Part shown: in pieces, positions 34,587 to 43,203 of the stretch
Layout: each line of letters starts with the position of its first letter
Numbering within the stretch: position 1 is the stretch's first letter
Assembly: GCA_963698165.1 (NCBI GenBank)
Contig: CAVOPT010000006.1
Span: forward strand, 248,001-312,000
Direction of reading: 5' to 3'
Length of the DNA stretch: 64,000 nucleotides
Origin: JAAYUJ01 sp963698165
GTDB taxonomy: Bacteria > Desulfobacterota > Syntrophobacteria > Syntrophobacterales > Syntrophobacteraceae
Position numbers and translations under genes: made by a program
The notes under the pieces: generated by a model
Database searches by the model: none
The model's input: only the letters and a program-made list of their open reading frames with translations
Told to the model about the DNA's origin: nothing

Positions 34587-35010
34587 TTGCGAGTGACGAA
34601 ATTGATTGTCCACTGCGTCGCAGTCCTGCTTGCCCTCGTCGTGTGCAGCAGTGAGGCGGCCGAGCGCAAGCACATAATTGCGACGGTCGAGTCAGGCGGA
34701 GAAGTGCTGGTATGCACACATAAGGCGTGGGACAAGCGTTGCCAGCCGCTCCCTGATCCGAGCATCAAGATCACACGTCCACCCGCCAATGGCACGGTCG
34801 CTGTTCGGTCTGGAACGTTCGTGTTCGAGAACCCCTGGCATCCCGACGGAGAACGCTCCTGCATTGGGAAGTCAGTTAACAGGTCTCGGCGTCTACTACC
34901 GCGCCAATCCGACATTCAGAGGAGTCGACACCTTTGAATATAAGGTGACACTCGGTTATTTTCGAAACGATATCACTCACCGGGTAGATGCACAGATCAT
35001 CGTGAAATAG
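34587..35010 (+). pseudogene. Frameshifted secreted protein gene
   Basis: The first frame from TTG 34587 gives a signal peptide (MRVTKLIVHCVAVLLALVVC) and then PPANGTVAVRSGTFVFENPW and GERSCIGK. Near 34870 the reading frame must shift to continue as QLTGLGVYYRANPTFRGVDT, FEYKVTLGYF and VDAQIIVK. The joined product resembles small Ig-like or cadherin-like periplasmic proteins. A single-base indel near 34870 would explain it. AGGAGG upstream supports that this was once translated. Confidence 0.6.
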
Positions 35011-35495
35011 ACGCGAGTGACACTGAAAGCTTGTTCACAAGCCTTTGAGCATGCTCGCGCAGAATGTCCTCACATGATCACTCCCCATCACCCTGGCCTC
35101 CTGATTCCTCATCTTATTGGGGACTCCTTGGAACTGGGGGCGGCACTATGGACTGACAGGTTGAGCACCAGAACGGGGCTGGGAAAGTGAGACGATGCAG
35201 GAAGGAACCACGGGGACCTGCCCATAGGTAGGCCACGGCGTGCAAACTGCCGCCCAATCGGGCAGCGGGGGGATTTTCTTCCCCTGCCCCCACCCCGCCA
35301 CGGCATGTGTGTCCGCACCGGACGGTTCACAGAGGGCGCCGACCCGTGATAAGATGTGTGTACAGGGGACTTGCACCCCATAATCTCACGCCCATGGAAA
35401 GTGTACACAATTCGTTTCAGACCGACAGGGCGTGCGCCCTGAACTCAAATGTTGAGGATGCGCGACAAACAGTGCCGATCGAAGAGGAGAGAAGC
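35011..35495. other. Gene-free spacer
   Basis: A 485-bp spacer upstream of the META-domain lipoprotein gene. No coding frame with family character or RNA was found. Confidence 0.4.
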
Positions 35496-36293
35496 ATGCG
35501 AATCCGAATGATCCTGAGGGCGACGACCTTCATTGCCACCTGGATGTTGGCCTCCTGTGCGGCGATTGGCTGGTCCGGCGACACCGGGGCATTGAACGGC
35601 ACCGGTTGGACTATGTCGGACCTGCACGGACAGTCGTTGCTGGCCGACCGACAGGTGACGATGCACTTCGAGAAGGGCCGTATCCATGGCACGGATGGCT
35701 GCAACAGGTACAGCGCCACCTACGTGGCCGAGGGGGGCAAGCTGCGACTAGGCCAGAACATCGTTTATACCAGGAAGGCCTGCGAGGAGCCGGTCATGCA
35801 GCAGGCAGAAGCCTTCCTCGGGGCTCTTGCCAAGGCCGGTGGGTTCTGGAGGGATGCTCGGCAACTGGTCCTGCTGGATGCTAACGGCGATGCCCTGGTC
35901 ACATTGACGAAGCAGCGCATGGAACTTGCCTCGTCGTCCTGGTGGGTGACCGCTTACAACAACGGCAAACAAGGCGTGGTGAATGTCCTCGACGGTTCCG
36001 ATCTCACGGTGGATTTCGGTGGCGGAGGAACCATGAGCGGCTCGGCCGGGTGCAACAGCTTCACCGCAACCTATGTGACGTCCGGACAGGGCATCAAGAT
36101 CGGCCGCGTGGCAGCCACCAAGAAAATGTGCATCCGCCCCCGGGGCGTGATGGAACAGGAAGGTCAGTTCCTCAAGGCGTTGGAAACGGCCGCCGTCTGG
36201 CTCCTCGATGGGGACGAACTGGAGCTTCGCACCTCCAGGCAGTCATTGGCCGTAACCCTGTCGGCGACGAAGGGCCCGCGAGCCCAACCATGA
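35496..36293 (+). CDS. Lipoprotein with two META (HslJ-like) domains
   Basis: A 265-residue lipoprotein. The signal peptide MRIRMILRATTFIATWMLASC ends in a lipobox. Two tandem META domains follow: the first with HFEKGRIHGTDGCNRYSATY and the second with DFGGGGTMSGSAGCNSFTATY. Each has the GxxGCNxxxATY signature and a paired cysteine later in the domain (RKACEEP and KKMCIRP). META/HslJ proteins are linked to heat or novobiocin resistance in E. coli. ATG 35496 follows GAGGAGA. Confidence 0.85.
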   Translation: MRIRMILRATTFIATWMLASCAAIGWSGDTGALNGTGWTMSDLHGQSLLADRQVTMHFEKGRIHGTDGCNRYSATYVAEGGKLRLGQNIVYTRKACEEPVMQQAEAFLGALAKAGGFWRDARQLVLLDANGDALVTLTKQRMELASSSWWVTAYNNGKQGVVNVLDGSDLTVDFGGGGTMSGSAGCNSFTATYVTSGQGIKIGRVAATKKMCIRPRGVMEQEGQFLKALETAAVWLLDGDELELRTSRQSLAVTLSATKGPRAQP

Positions 36294-37223
36294 CTCCGCT
36301 CAAGGCCGGGATGTCCATTTCGACCTCCATGTGCGGCTACAAGCGTATCCTGGTGGAAAGATGACGTTACCTCTTACGCCCAACGGAGGCTCGTGCTGCC
36401 TTGATTCACGAATGGGAACCCAAGGAAGTTGCGGAGCCACTATTCTAGACGGCGCAGAGGGGGCGCATGCCTAAGCGGGTAGCCGGGGGGGCTCCCCCAT
36501 TCCCCCCATTCCCCACACCTCCTCCACGCCACGGGGGGACGCACCGGCACCGGTGACCACTCGCACGCCACACCCTACGTGTCCACACCAAGGGGCTGCC
36601 ACCAGACACCCCTCACAGATGCCCCTATTTTGCCCCATAATCCATTTTCTCCGAACAACCCACAACAGCTACATATACCCTCACCGCACCCTGATCAACG
36701 ACAATTATTTCTCCCGCCCACACACATCATTCCGTCCGCAAGTCAGGGAAGAGGTTTTCCAAAAAACCAGTCATCAGTCTGGGCGAACCCATATCAACTG
36801 TGACCTTATGTGAATTGTTGGTTAATGGGGGTGGGTAGGGTCAGATTTGCGATGGTGCAGGGGAGGTAAGGAGGTAAGGGGAGCGTGCCTTCCAACTGTG
36901 TACCACTGATCCCCCGCCGCTTCTACTCTGTGGGAACGCCGAGGAATTTTGAAGGGGTCGCCGGGTGGGATTGCCATCTCACCATTCCACTCTTGTCCCC
37001 CACAGTGTCCCCACAACCATCAAGAAAAGGCTCTATGGTTTGGCAAGGCGCACAGGGGTGAGGCAGTAGAGTGCATCACGGTGAGAAAGCGGGGTTTCAA
37101 GGGAGGGTGCAGGAGGGGGCACACGGGCAAGAGAAATAAAGGGGCAGATGTGCAGTGCGCGTACGTAATGCTTACGTAAACAAAGAAGAGGCACAGGCAA
37201 GAACCTGCACCCCTTGAAATCTC
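36294..37223. other. Long C-rich non-coding region downstream of tRNA-Ala
   Basis: More than 900 bp with no recognisable gene. Strand composition is strikingly cytosine-rich on the plus strand between about 36470 and 36720 (repeated CCCC runs). Later it switches to guanine-rich strings around 36830-36880 (GGGGGTGGG, GGAGGTAAGGAGGTAAGGGG). Several short inverted repeats occur, including TTACGTAAGCATTACGTA near 37160-37180. It sits just 3' of tRNA-Ala, a common integration site, and may be the scar of a lost element. Confidence 0.4.
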
Positions 37224-37299
<76 letters not shown>

Positions 37300-37379
37300 G
37301 CAAAGTGAGATTAGTCAATACAGGAGACGTCGGGGGATGTCAACCCGATTTTGTCAACCTCAACTTCGAGGGCTTCAAA

Positions 37380-37593
37380 TGCCGAAAGACAGATGAGCAT
37401 GGCAGAAATGGAACTCAATATCCTCATTCGTCAGGGTCTCGATTGTCGCGGTCCGCAGCAGGAAGCCTTGAGGCAACAAGTAGTCGCCTGTGAAATAGAT
37501 CGTGACACAAAACCCGCCAAGGCTGACTTGAGATTTACCCCAGGCCACGGCGGGATCAGGCTGGAAGAGCTTCCCCCCGTGATACGAGACTGA
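37380..37593 (+). pseudogene. IS630-family transposase C-terminal remnant
   Basis: The plus-strand frame reads MAEMELNILIRQGLDCRG, then EALRQQVVACEIDRD, then KADLRFTPGHGGIRLEEL and a stop. The AEMEL..L.RQCLDRR..D...L..EV..WE..RN ... W.FTT.DARIKL pattern is the C-terminal end of IS630-type transposases. The catalytic part is gone and the end is degraded. It borders tRNA-Ala. Confidence 0.55.
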
Positions 37594-37650
37594 CAGTGTA
37601 TCAGCCTCCCTGCTTTGACGTTATTCCCCGAAAGAGTCCCTCACCCTTTC

Positions 37651-37930
37651 TCAGGCCGCTGTCTGCGCATTGGCGTCGATCTCGACTTCCGGCATCTCAT
37701 CAACCCCGAGCAGTTCAGGATTCAGTTCAAACAATTTGTCAGCGAATACAACATGAGGTTGGGGAGCGCCCCTTGGGTAAGGCGAGTGGCACAGGCCATC
37801 CCGCACCCATCCAGGATGAGAACGTGATCTGCCCTTTGCACCAGATCCCTCATGCCTCCGGTTGCCTCCAGCATTTCGCCGTGGCATATCCGCACCGCTC
37901 TATCGGGAGCCAGCCTGTGGGCGATCAGGT
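37651..37930 (-). pseudogene. DGC-domain (putative zinc-binding) protein remnant
   Basis: On the minus strand the segment ICHGEMLEATGGMRDLVQRA, then DHVLILDGCGMACATRL matches the DGCP.AC core of DGC-domain proteins. A frameshift follows near 37775, after which the frame continues as PQPHVVFADKLFELNPELLG and EVEIDANAQTAA. The N-terminal cysteine motif is absent. It is most likely a decaying gene. Confidence 0.5.
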
Positions 37931-38344
37931 TCGAAGGAAATCGTCAAGGCTCGCATGAGTGCCGTCGCGTTTTTGTCGGTGACGAAGCAGGATATGGATT
38001 GCGACTGAACTTCACCTCTTATATCATGATTGACTGCAATCCATAGGGGAGCATAGCGTTTTTCCAACTCCACATGGTTTTGCCGTGCAAGAGACGAACG
38101 CGTTTTCATGTGTGCTGCACACGCTCTGATGAAGGGATTTTGTCCCGAACCCGCCATCCATTTGTTCGAAATCTGAAACTGCAGCACTTGGGAGCGAGAT
38201 GCTTCCATATCGAATGATCAAACGGCAAAGCCATTGCCGTCTTCTTTCAGGCATACCGTCAAGAGCTGAACACTGACACAACCCCGAATTGTCAATGGCA
38301 TTGTTGGACGTTCTGCCGGTGAATGTAGTCTCAAGGAGGGTGCT
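37931..38344. other. Region of broken frames upstream of Tm-1-like operon
   Basis: Upstream of the UPF0261 gene this stretch has only broken or uncharacteristic frames. The minus-strand frame 38208-37900 contains NHVELEKRYAPLWIAVNHDI, but I could not assign it to any family. The promoter of the Tm-1-like operon should lie near 38250-38340. No convincing boxes were found. Confidence 0.4.
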
Positions 38345-39556
38345 ATGACGAAAACAGTAGTGATCATAGGGACGCTGGACACCAAGGGTAAGGAATTTGC
38401 CTTCATCAAAGAGCTCATTGAAAAAGAGGGTCTCAGAACCCTGGTCATCGACTTTGGCGTGATGGGTGAGCCGGCCTTCAAGCCGGAGATCCAACGAGAC
38501 CAAATCGCCGTTGCGGGAGGTGGTGACCTTGCACGCGTCGCTTCCGGTGAACACAAGGACCAGGCTATGAAGATCATGGCGGACGGACTTGCCGCCGTGG
38601 TCCGCAAGCTGTATGACGAAGGCAGGCTGCACGGAATCATCGGTATGGGGGGGACAGGTGGTACATCCATCGCCACGGCGGCAATGCGCACCCTTCCAGT
38701 CGGTGTTCCCAAGGTGATGGTCTCAACGGTTGGCGGCGGTGATGTCAGCGCCTACGCGGGAACCAAGGACATCACTTTTGTCCCTTCGATCGTGGATGTG
38801 GCCGGCATCAACCGAATCAGCCGGCAGATCTTTGCCAATGCAGCAGGCGCCATTGCCGGGATGGTCAAGACTGAGACCTCCGGGGAAGCCATGGAAAAGC
38901 CTTTGGTAGCAGCATCCATGTTCGGCAATACGACCGCCTGTGTTGACCACGCCCGCAGCATCCTGGAAAACCAAGGCTACGAAGTGCTTGTCTTCCACGC
39001 AACGGGCACTGGCGGCAAGACCATGGAAAGCCTCATCAGTGACGGGTATATCGCTGCCTCAATGGATGTCACCACGACCGAATTGGCTGATCTGGTATGC
39101 GGGGGGGTCTTCAGCGCCGGACCTGAACGCTGTATGGCCGCATCGAGAGCCGGCATTCCTGCGGTGATAGTTCCGGGCTGCGTGGACATGGCCAATTTTT
39201 GGGGTATGGACACGGTCCCTGAAAAGTATAAGGGACGTAATCTGTATCAATGGAATCCGAACGTCACTTTGCTGCGCACCAATGTCGAGGAAAACGTCCG
39301 CATGGGCGAAATGATTGCCGCGGCCGCCAACGCAGCCACTGCTCCGGTGGCTATACTATTGCCCCTCAAGGGTGTTTCGATGCTCGACAGTTCGGGCAAC
39401 CAGTTCTGGGACCCTGAAGCCGACCACGCCTGCTTCGACACTATCAAGAAAAACTTGAAGCCAGACATCAGGGTGGTTGAGATGGAGAACAACATCAATG
39501 ACCCGGCATTCTCCGAAAGAGTGGCTCTGACTCTTCTGGATATTTTGAAAGAATAA
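38345..39556 (+). CDS. Tm-1-like ATP-binding domain protein (UPF0261)
   Basis: A 403-residue UPF0261-family protein. It shows VVIIGTLDTKGKEFAFIKEL at the N-terminus, GIIGMGGTGGTSIATAAMR near residue 98, MVSTVGGGDVSAYAGTKDI near 125 and the VFHATGTGGKTMESL region near 217. The C-terminal section carries LPLKGVSMLDSSG near 340. The homologous N-terminal region of tomato Tm-1 binds viral replication proteins. In bacteria it pairs with the adjacent barrel protein in carbon metabolism of unknown detail. It precedes that gene by 37 bp. Confidence 0.9.
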   Translation: MTKTVVIIGTLDTKGKEFAFIKELIEKEGLRTLVIDFGVMGEPAFKPEIQRDQIAVAGGGDLARVASGEHKDQAMKIMADGLAAVVRKLYDEGRLHGIIGMGGTGGTSIATAAMRTLPVGVPKVMVSTVGGGDVSAYAGTKDITFVPSIVDVAGINRISRQIFANAAGAIAGMVKTETSGEAMEKPLVAASMFGNTTACVDHARSILENQGYEVLVFHATGTGGKTMESLISDGYIAASMDVTTTELADLVCGGVFSAGPERCMAASRAGIPAVIVPGCVDMANFWGMDTVPEKYKGRNLYQWNPNVTLLRTNVEENVRMGEMIAAAANAATAPVAILLPLKGVSMLDSSGNQFWDPEADHACFDTIKKNLKPDIRVVEMENNINDPAFSERVALTLLDILKE

Positions 39557-39593
39557 CCGGGGTGTTGCATGTCAATGAAAGGAGGCAGTGAAT

Positions 39594-40424
39594 ATGGCTA
39601 TTTCACGTCAGGAAATACTGAAACGGCTCCGCGCCCAGGCAGAGGCCGGCAAGCCCATTGTCGGTTGCGGCGCGGGAACGGGCATTTCGGCCAAGTTTGC
39701 AGAAGCGGGTGGAGCGGACATCATCATCATCTATAACTCCGGACGCTATCGAATGGCGGGTCGAGGTTCGCTCGCGGGGCTCATGCCGTATGGGGATGCC
39801 AACGGGATCGTTGTCGACATGGCCTCTGAAGTGTTGCCCGTCGTGAAAAACACCCCTGTGTTGGCAGGTGTTTGCGGCACCGACCCGTTTCGGCTGATGC
39901 CCGTTTTTCTGAAACAGCTGAAGGAGATAGGGTTCTCCGGGGTGCAGAACTTTCCCACGGTTGGGTTGATTGACGGGAATTTTCGGGCCAATCTGGAAGG
40001 CACAGGCATGGGTTACGATAAGGAAATAGAAATGATACGGCTGGCCCATGAAATTGACCTTTTCACTTCGCCGTACGTCTTCAATGAAGATGAGGCAAGG
40101 GCCATGAGCGAAGCCGGGGCCGACCAGCTGGTTGCCCACGTGGGACTCACGACAGCCGGCAGTATAGGCGCCGCTGTTGCCTTAACCCTGGACGATGCCA
40201 TTGCCGGAGTAATGTCCATCGCTGATGCCGGCCGCAAAGTGCGCAAAGATATTTTGGTGATTTGCCACGGCGGGCCATTCGATGAACCTGAGAGCGTTGG
40301 TGCGGCTTTGATCAAGATGCCGGGCATACAAGGCTTTTTTGGGGCTTCGTCCATTGAGCGGTTGCCAACAGAACGCGCCATCAGGGGCCAGGTGGAATCC
40401 TTTAAGTCTCTCAAGCTGGCTTAA
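39594..40424 (+). CDS. Phosphoenolpyruvate hydrolase-like TIM-barrel protein (Tm-1 C-terminal half)
   Basis: A 276-residue TIM-barrel protein of the PEP-hydrolase/isocitrate-lyase-like superfamily. KPIVGCGAGTGISAKFAEAGGAD opens the barrel, IIIYNSGRYRMAGRGSLAGL follows near residue 46, and VLAGVCGTDPFRLMPVFL near 87 is characteristic. HVGLTTAGSIGAA near 180 and QGFFGASSIERLP near 248 complete the pattern. It encodes the part homologous to the C-terminal half of plant Tm-1. ATG 39594 is supported by AGGAGG at 39580-39585. It is cotranscribed with the UPF0261 gene. Confidence 0.9.
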   Translation: MAISRQEILKRLRAQAEAGKPIVGCGAGTGISAKFAEAGGADIIIIYNSGRYRMAGRGSLAGLMPYGDANGIVVDMASEVLPVVKNTPVLAGVCGTDPFRLMPVFLKQLKEIGFSGVQNFPTVGLIDGNFRANLEGTGMGYDKEIEMIRLAHEIDLFTSPYVFNEDEARAMSEAGADQLVAHVGLTTAGSIGAAVALTLDDAIAGVMSIADAGRKVRKDILVICHGGPFDEPESVGAALIKMPGIQGFFGASSIERLPTERAIRGQVESFKSLKLA

Positions 40425-40810
40425 CCAGCAATCCTTTCTGTACGCCTGGCGGGGGTTTCTTGGGGTGTCGCAAAAAAAGCTCCCGCCTGTGTCCGCCTCA
40501 GCGGTCATTGCGGCGAACGCCGGAATTCAGAAGTTCGGGAACATCTGGATTCCGGCTCAGACGCCAAATGACACTGCAGGGGCTTCACAGGGAGTTAATC
40601 GGGATCGAACACCGGGAACTGGTCACTCTTGCTCCCTGGGTGATCGTATCGAGGCACGTCCGGGAGGGTCCTGTTCACGCATAGACTGCCTTCAAAACCT
40701 CCCCACCTCATCTTCCTTGTCCACGCACCACTCTCAATTACCCCGCTTTCGCCAATTCCTCTTGACACTTGTGAACCCCTCTGGCAAAGATTTCCTCAGC
40801 TGTTGTACGT
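40425..40810. other. Gene-free spacer
   Basis: A 386-bp spacer between the Tm-1-like operon and tRNA-Leu. It includes a degenerate copy of the GGATTCCGG-type repeat near 40504-40567 (GCCGGAATTC ... GGATTCCGG). No gene was recognised. Confidence 0.4.
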
Positions 40811-40897
40811 GCCGGAGTGGTGAAACCGGTAGACGCGCTGGACTCAAAATCCAGTGGGAGCAATCCCGTGAGAGTTCGAGTCTCTCCTCCGGCACCA
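40811..40897 (+). tRNA. tRNA-Leu (anticodon CAA)
   Basis: A class II tRNA of 87 nt with encoded CCA. Acceptor GCCGGAG pairs with CTCCGGC, anticodon arm CTGGA-CTCAAAA-TCCAG gives CAA, and a long variable arm (GGGAGCAATCCC region) precedes GAGAG-TTCGAGT-CTCTC. Confidence 0.96.
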
Positions 40898-41356
40898 AAT
40901 AATATCAGCTGGTTGGCTTAGTGATGGCGGTCGACTCTTGATACATCGATCCTACGGGTGCGCATACAGTGTGCACATCTGCAGCTGGATGGTCGATTGA
41001 GTTGTTAGCGCCTCGCTCTCTGTAGAAGCGCCTTGTCCGCGAATAACTTCGAGAAACTCATTTCAGACACTTGGCGTGAAGTTACCCAGGCTGGACCAAT
41101 CCCGAGACTGAGTTACCGCCTGTTGGCTTTTCCCTCTCGTAACCGAATATGCATGCTGACCGTGTGAGTCTCATTCTGGCCTAGGCCTAAAAGTCCGTAT
41201 TCCGATTCTGAGGGACCCACCTCAGGCACAGAGCAAATCCGGAAAGGGGAACAATTCCCCCCAAGCATCCCCAAAATGCACCCCCCTTCCTTGATCGCAA
41301 TGGCTTTCGCCAAGCTGACGACATCCCGACGCCTCAATGACACATCCAACAAAGCA
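40898..41356. other. Gene-free region downstream of tRNA-Leu
   Basis: About 459 bp. A minus-strand frame of 79 codons at 41113-41352 lacks family features and codon regularity, so I do not call it. No insertion-sequence end or repeat was recognised. Confidence 0.4.
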
Positions 41357-41761
41357 CTACATGGGATGACGTCTCTTATCGCTCTCTCCCACGATTCTGA
41401 TCCTCATCTCGATGAGAGATTTCAGTTCACGACTATCCCATCCCGCATAGGCCGCTCGATTGTCTATGATCCATGCCGGATATGTGAAAATCCAGTGCCT
41501 GATCTGCTTCCAGAGTCCCATGGGGGACTGGGCGTCGATGAGTTGGACATGCACCCGGTTGGGATAGAGGTTCAGGATCTCGTTTATCCATCCGGTGAGA
41601 AGATCCATTCGCTCTCTCCATTCGGCGGGATACTCGTCCGTGCAGGTCTTTCGATCCTGACCTTTCAAGCCCAAATCGTTGAGGATCATACTGCAGCCCC
41701 GACAACCAATCTCCAAATTGGAAAACACGGGCGTGATCACCTCGATGAGAATGGGATTCAT
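41357..41761 (-). CDS. CxxC-containing conserved hypothetical protein (thioredoxin-fold candidate)
   Basis: A 134-residue protein. The N-terminal strand-turn ILIEVITPVFSNLEIGCRGC contains a CxxC pair, as expected in a thioredoxin-like fold. The body has TDEYPAEWRERMDLLTGWIN, then YPNRVHVQLIDAQSPMG, and later PAWIIDNRAAYAGWD. AAGGAG sits eight bases before the ATG at 41761. Similar proteins appear in Desulfobacterota, but no role is known. Confidence 0.65.
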   Translation of the reverse strand: MNPILIEVITPVFSNLEIGCRGCSMILNDLGLKGQDRKTCTDEYPAEWRERMDLLTGWINEILNLYPNRVHVQLIDAQSPMGLWKQIRHWIFTYPAWIIDNRAAYAGWDSRELKSLIEMRIRIVGESDKRRHPM

Positions 41762-42205
41762 TTTGCATGGCTCCTTGAGAAATACCGTAGGTGTTTATGC
41801 CTCATGGAGTCAAAATAGGCATTATCCTCCTGAATACCAGCGACTCAGGCAGGTACTCCTTTACCGGAAATACCTTGATTTTATGTCTATTGGTGGTCCG
41901 CCGGTGGTCCAACCCTGGTCAACCCGAACCCCTCCCTCATCTCATGCTCACCGCAAAAATACCGGTTGAAGGCCTTCCTCGTAAGCGTTTCCCCAACTGG
42001 TAACCAGCCCCTTCACAGACCCAGCGGGGAAATCGTTCATTAAAGCAACAGCCCTGTTCTGCCGAGAATCTGAATGTCGCTGAAGGCAGGGATGATGGGC
42101 ACGAGTGATCGCTGGAACCGGAGACATTTGGCTGTTCATGTCATCCACGAGCAAAAACCGCGGGAAGCTAACCCGAGTCGTCTTTTTCTGAATGAGGGCT
42201 GGAGA
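41762..42205. other. Gene-free divergent region
   Basis: About 444 bp between two divergent genes. No element was identified beyond possible promoters for both sides. Confidence 0.4.
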
Positions 42206-42643
42206 ATGGGGAAGCGAAATTTTACCAGGGTACGAATACAGTCTTCTGCAATTGTGAAATGCCAACACATCGAGATAATGGGAGAGGTTGAAGATTTGAG
42301 TCTGAACGGGGTCAGACTGAAGACATCTGAAAGGCTCGACCTCTTCAAAGAAGTGGAGATCAAGCTTTTTTTCAGGTGCGATTCATCGGAGCTATGGGTG
42401 AAGATCCCCGGGGTCGTGATCAGGCATGAAAGCAACGGGATGGTCATTCAATTCACGAGCATGTCCCTGGACAGCTGTATCCACCTTCGAAATGTCATTT
42501 CGCATCTCTTGGGTGATGAATGCAAAGTAGCTGATGAGCTCTTTTACCATATGACCGGTAGGTCCGCGAAGGGGCCGTGCGCGAAGGCGGAATTCGAAGA
42601 ATTATTCGACGCCCAGGTTGATCAGCAATTCACACCGCGGTAA
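42206..42643 (+). CDS. PilZ-domain protein
   Basis: A 145-residue protein built around one PilZ domain. The c-di-GMP motif region reads GKRNFTRVRIQS at the start, with DLSLNGVRLKTS about 25 residues later. The first motif RxxxR is less perfect (RNFTRVR) but the DxSxxG part is exact. A helical C-terminal tail of about 55 residues follows. It likely acts as a c-di-GMP effector. ATG 42206 gives a domain-proper start, while an upstream frame adds unrelated sequence. Confidence 0.78.
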   Translation: MGKRNFTRVRIQSSAIVKCQHIEIMGEVEDLSLNGVRLKTSERLDLFKEVEIKLFFRCDSSELWVKIPGVVIRHESNGMVIQFTSMSLDSCIHLRNVISHLLGDECKVADELFYHMTGRSAKGPCAKAEFEELFDAQVDQQFTPR

Positions 42644-42713
42644 TGGCTGCAGGGGCCTTGCCAACCACCAATCAACCAACATTCAGCCTCTTCAGGATAA
42701 CGGGGAAATCCCA

Positions 42714-42881
42714 TTGCGCACAAACGTCGTCCTCATCGATTTCGAGAATGTTCAACCCGAAGCGCTGCTCGCCCTTGACCAATATCATTTCAGGGTCGGG
42801 GACTCATTCTCCCCCTTGTGCTATCGTTCTGAACAGGTTGGCGGCTTCTTCCCCCAGGCCGTTGAACGCCTACGACGGTGA
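42714..42881 (+). pseudogene. NYN/PIN-like nuclease N-terminal fragment
   Basis: The frame reads LRTNVVLIDFENVQPEALLA, then LDQYHFRV before losing similarity and stopping. The NVVLIDFENVQP start is typical of NYN (PIN-like) domain proteins, with the first catalytic aspartate (D). The remaining catalytic residues are absent. It is a short decayed fragment behind the PilZ gene. Confidence 0.5.
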
Positions 42882-43203
42882 CAAAGCGAGCGACGCAGAG
42901 GAGACAAGCACGCCTGGAGGCGTGACGCCGACCAGCTTCGCTGTCCATGATGCCGCACTGCGTATAGGTCCAGCCCGCTCAGCAACCAGTTTTGTTCTTC
43001 ACATTTCTCCTGTGTGTGCCGATGGGTTCTTTTAACGCCGAGCTGAGCCGCTGGCTCAGCTCGGCGTTCAGCGAGACGCTAAGCGGATCGCTGAATAACC
43101 ATTTTTGCCTCAAATGCCGCAAGGGTGAGGACACATGGCAAAGGTACCGGAGGGGCGACATCTGCCTAAGGGAATAGGCTGTATGGAAAAAGAGGAGGCA
43201 CCC
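42882..43203. other. Intergenic region with strong hairpin, upstream of sensory operon
   Basis: A 322-bp gap that contains the perfect hairpin described separately. A smaller CACGCC / GGCGTG palindrome lies near 42909-42924. Any promoter of the downstream sensory operon must lie here. Confidence 0.5.
43034..43068. repeat. Perfect 16-bp inverted repeat (hairpin)
   Basis: AACGCCGAGCTGAGCC pairs perfectly with GGCTCAGCTCGGCGTT around a 3-nt GCT loop. No T-run follows on the plus strand, so it is not a normal intrinsic terminator. A second nested repeat TTCAGCGA ... TCGCTGAA begins at its right edge (about 43067-43095). Confidence 0.85.

Noticed and set aside
41113..41352. 79-codon minus-strand frame downstream of tRNA-Leu
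   Set aside because: No recognised motif, ribosome binding site or conserved features; not distinguishable from chance.
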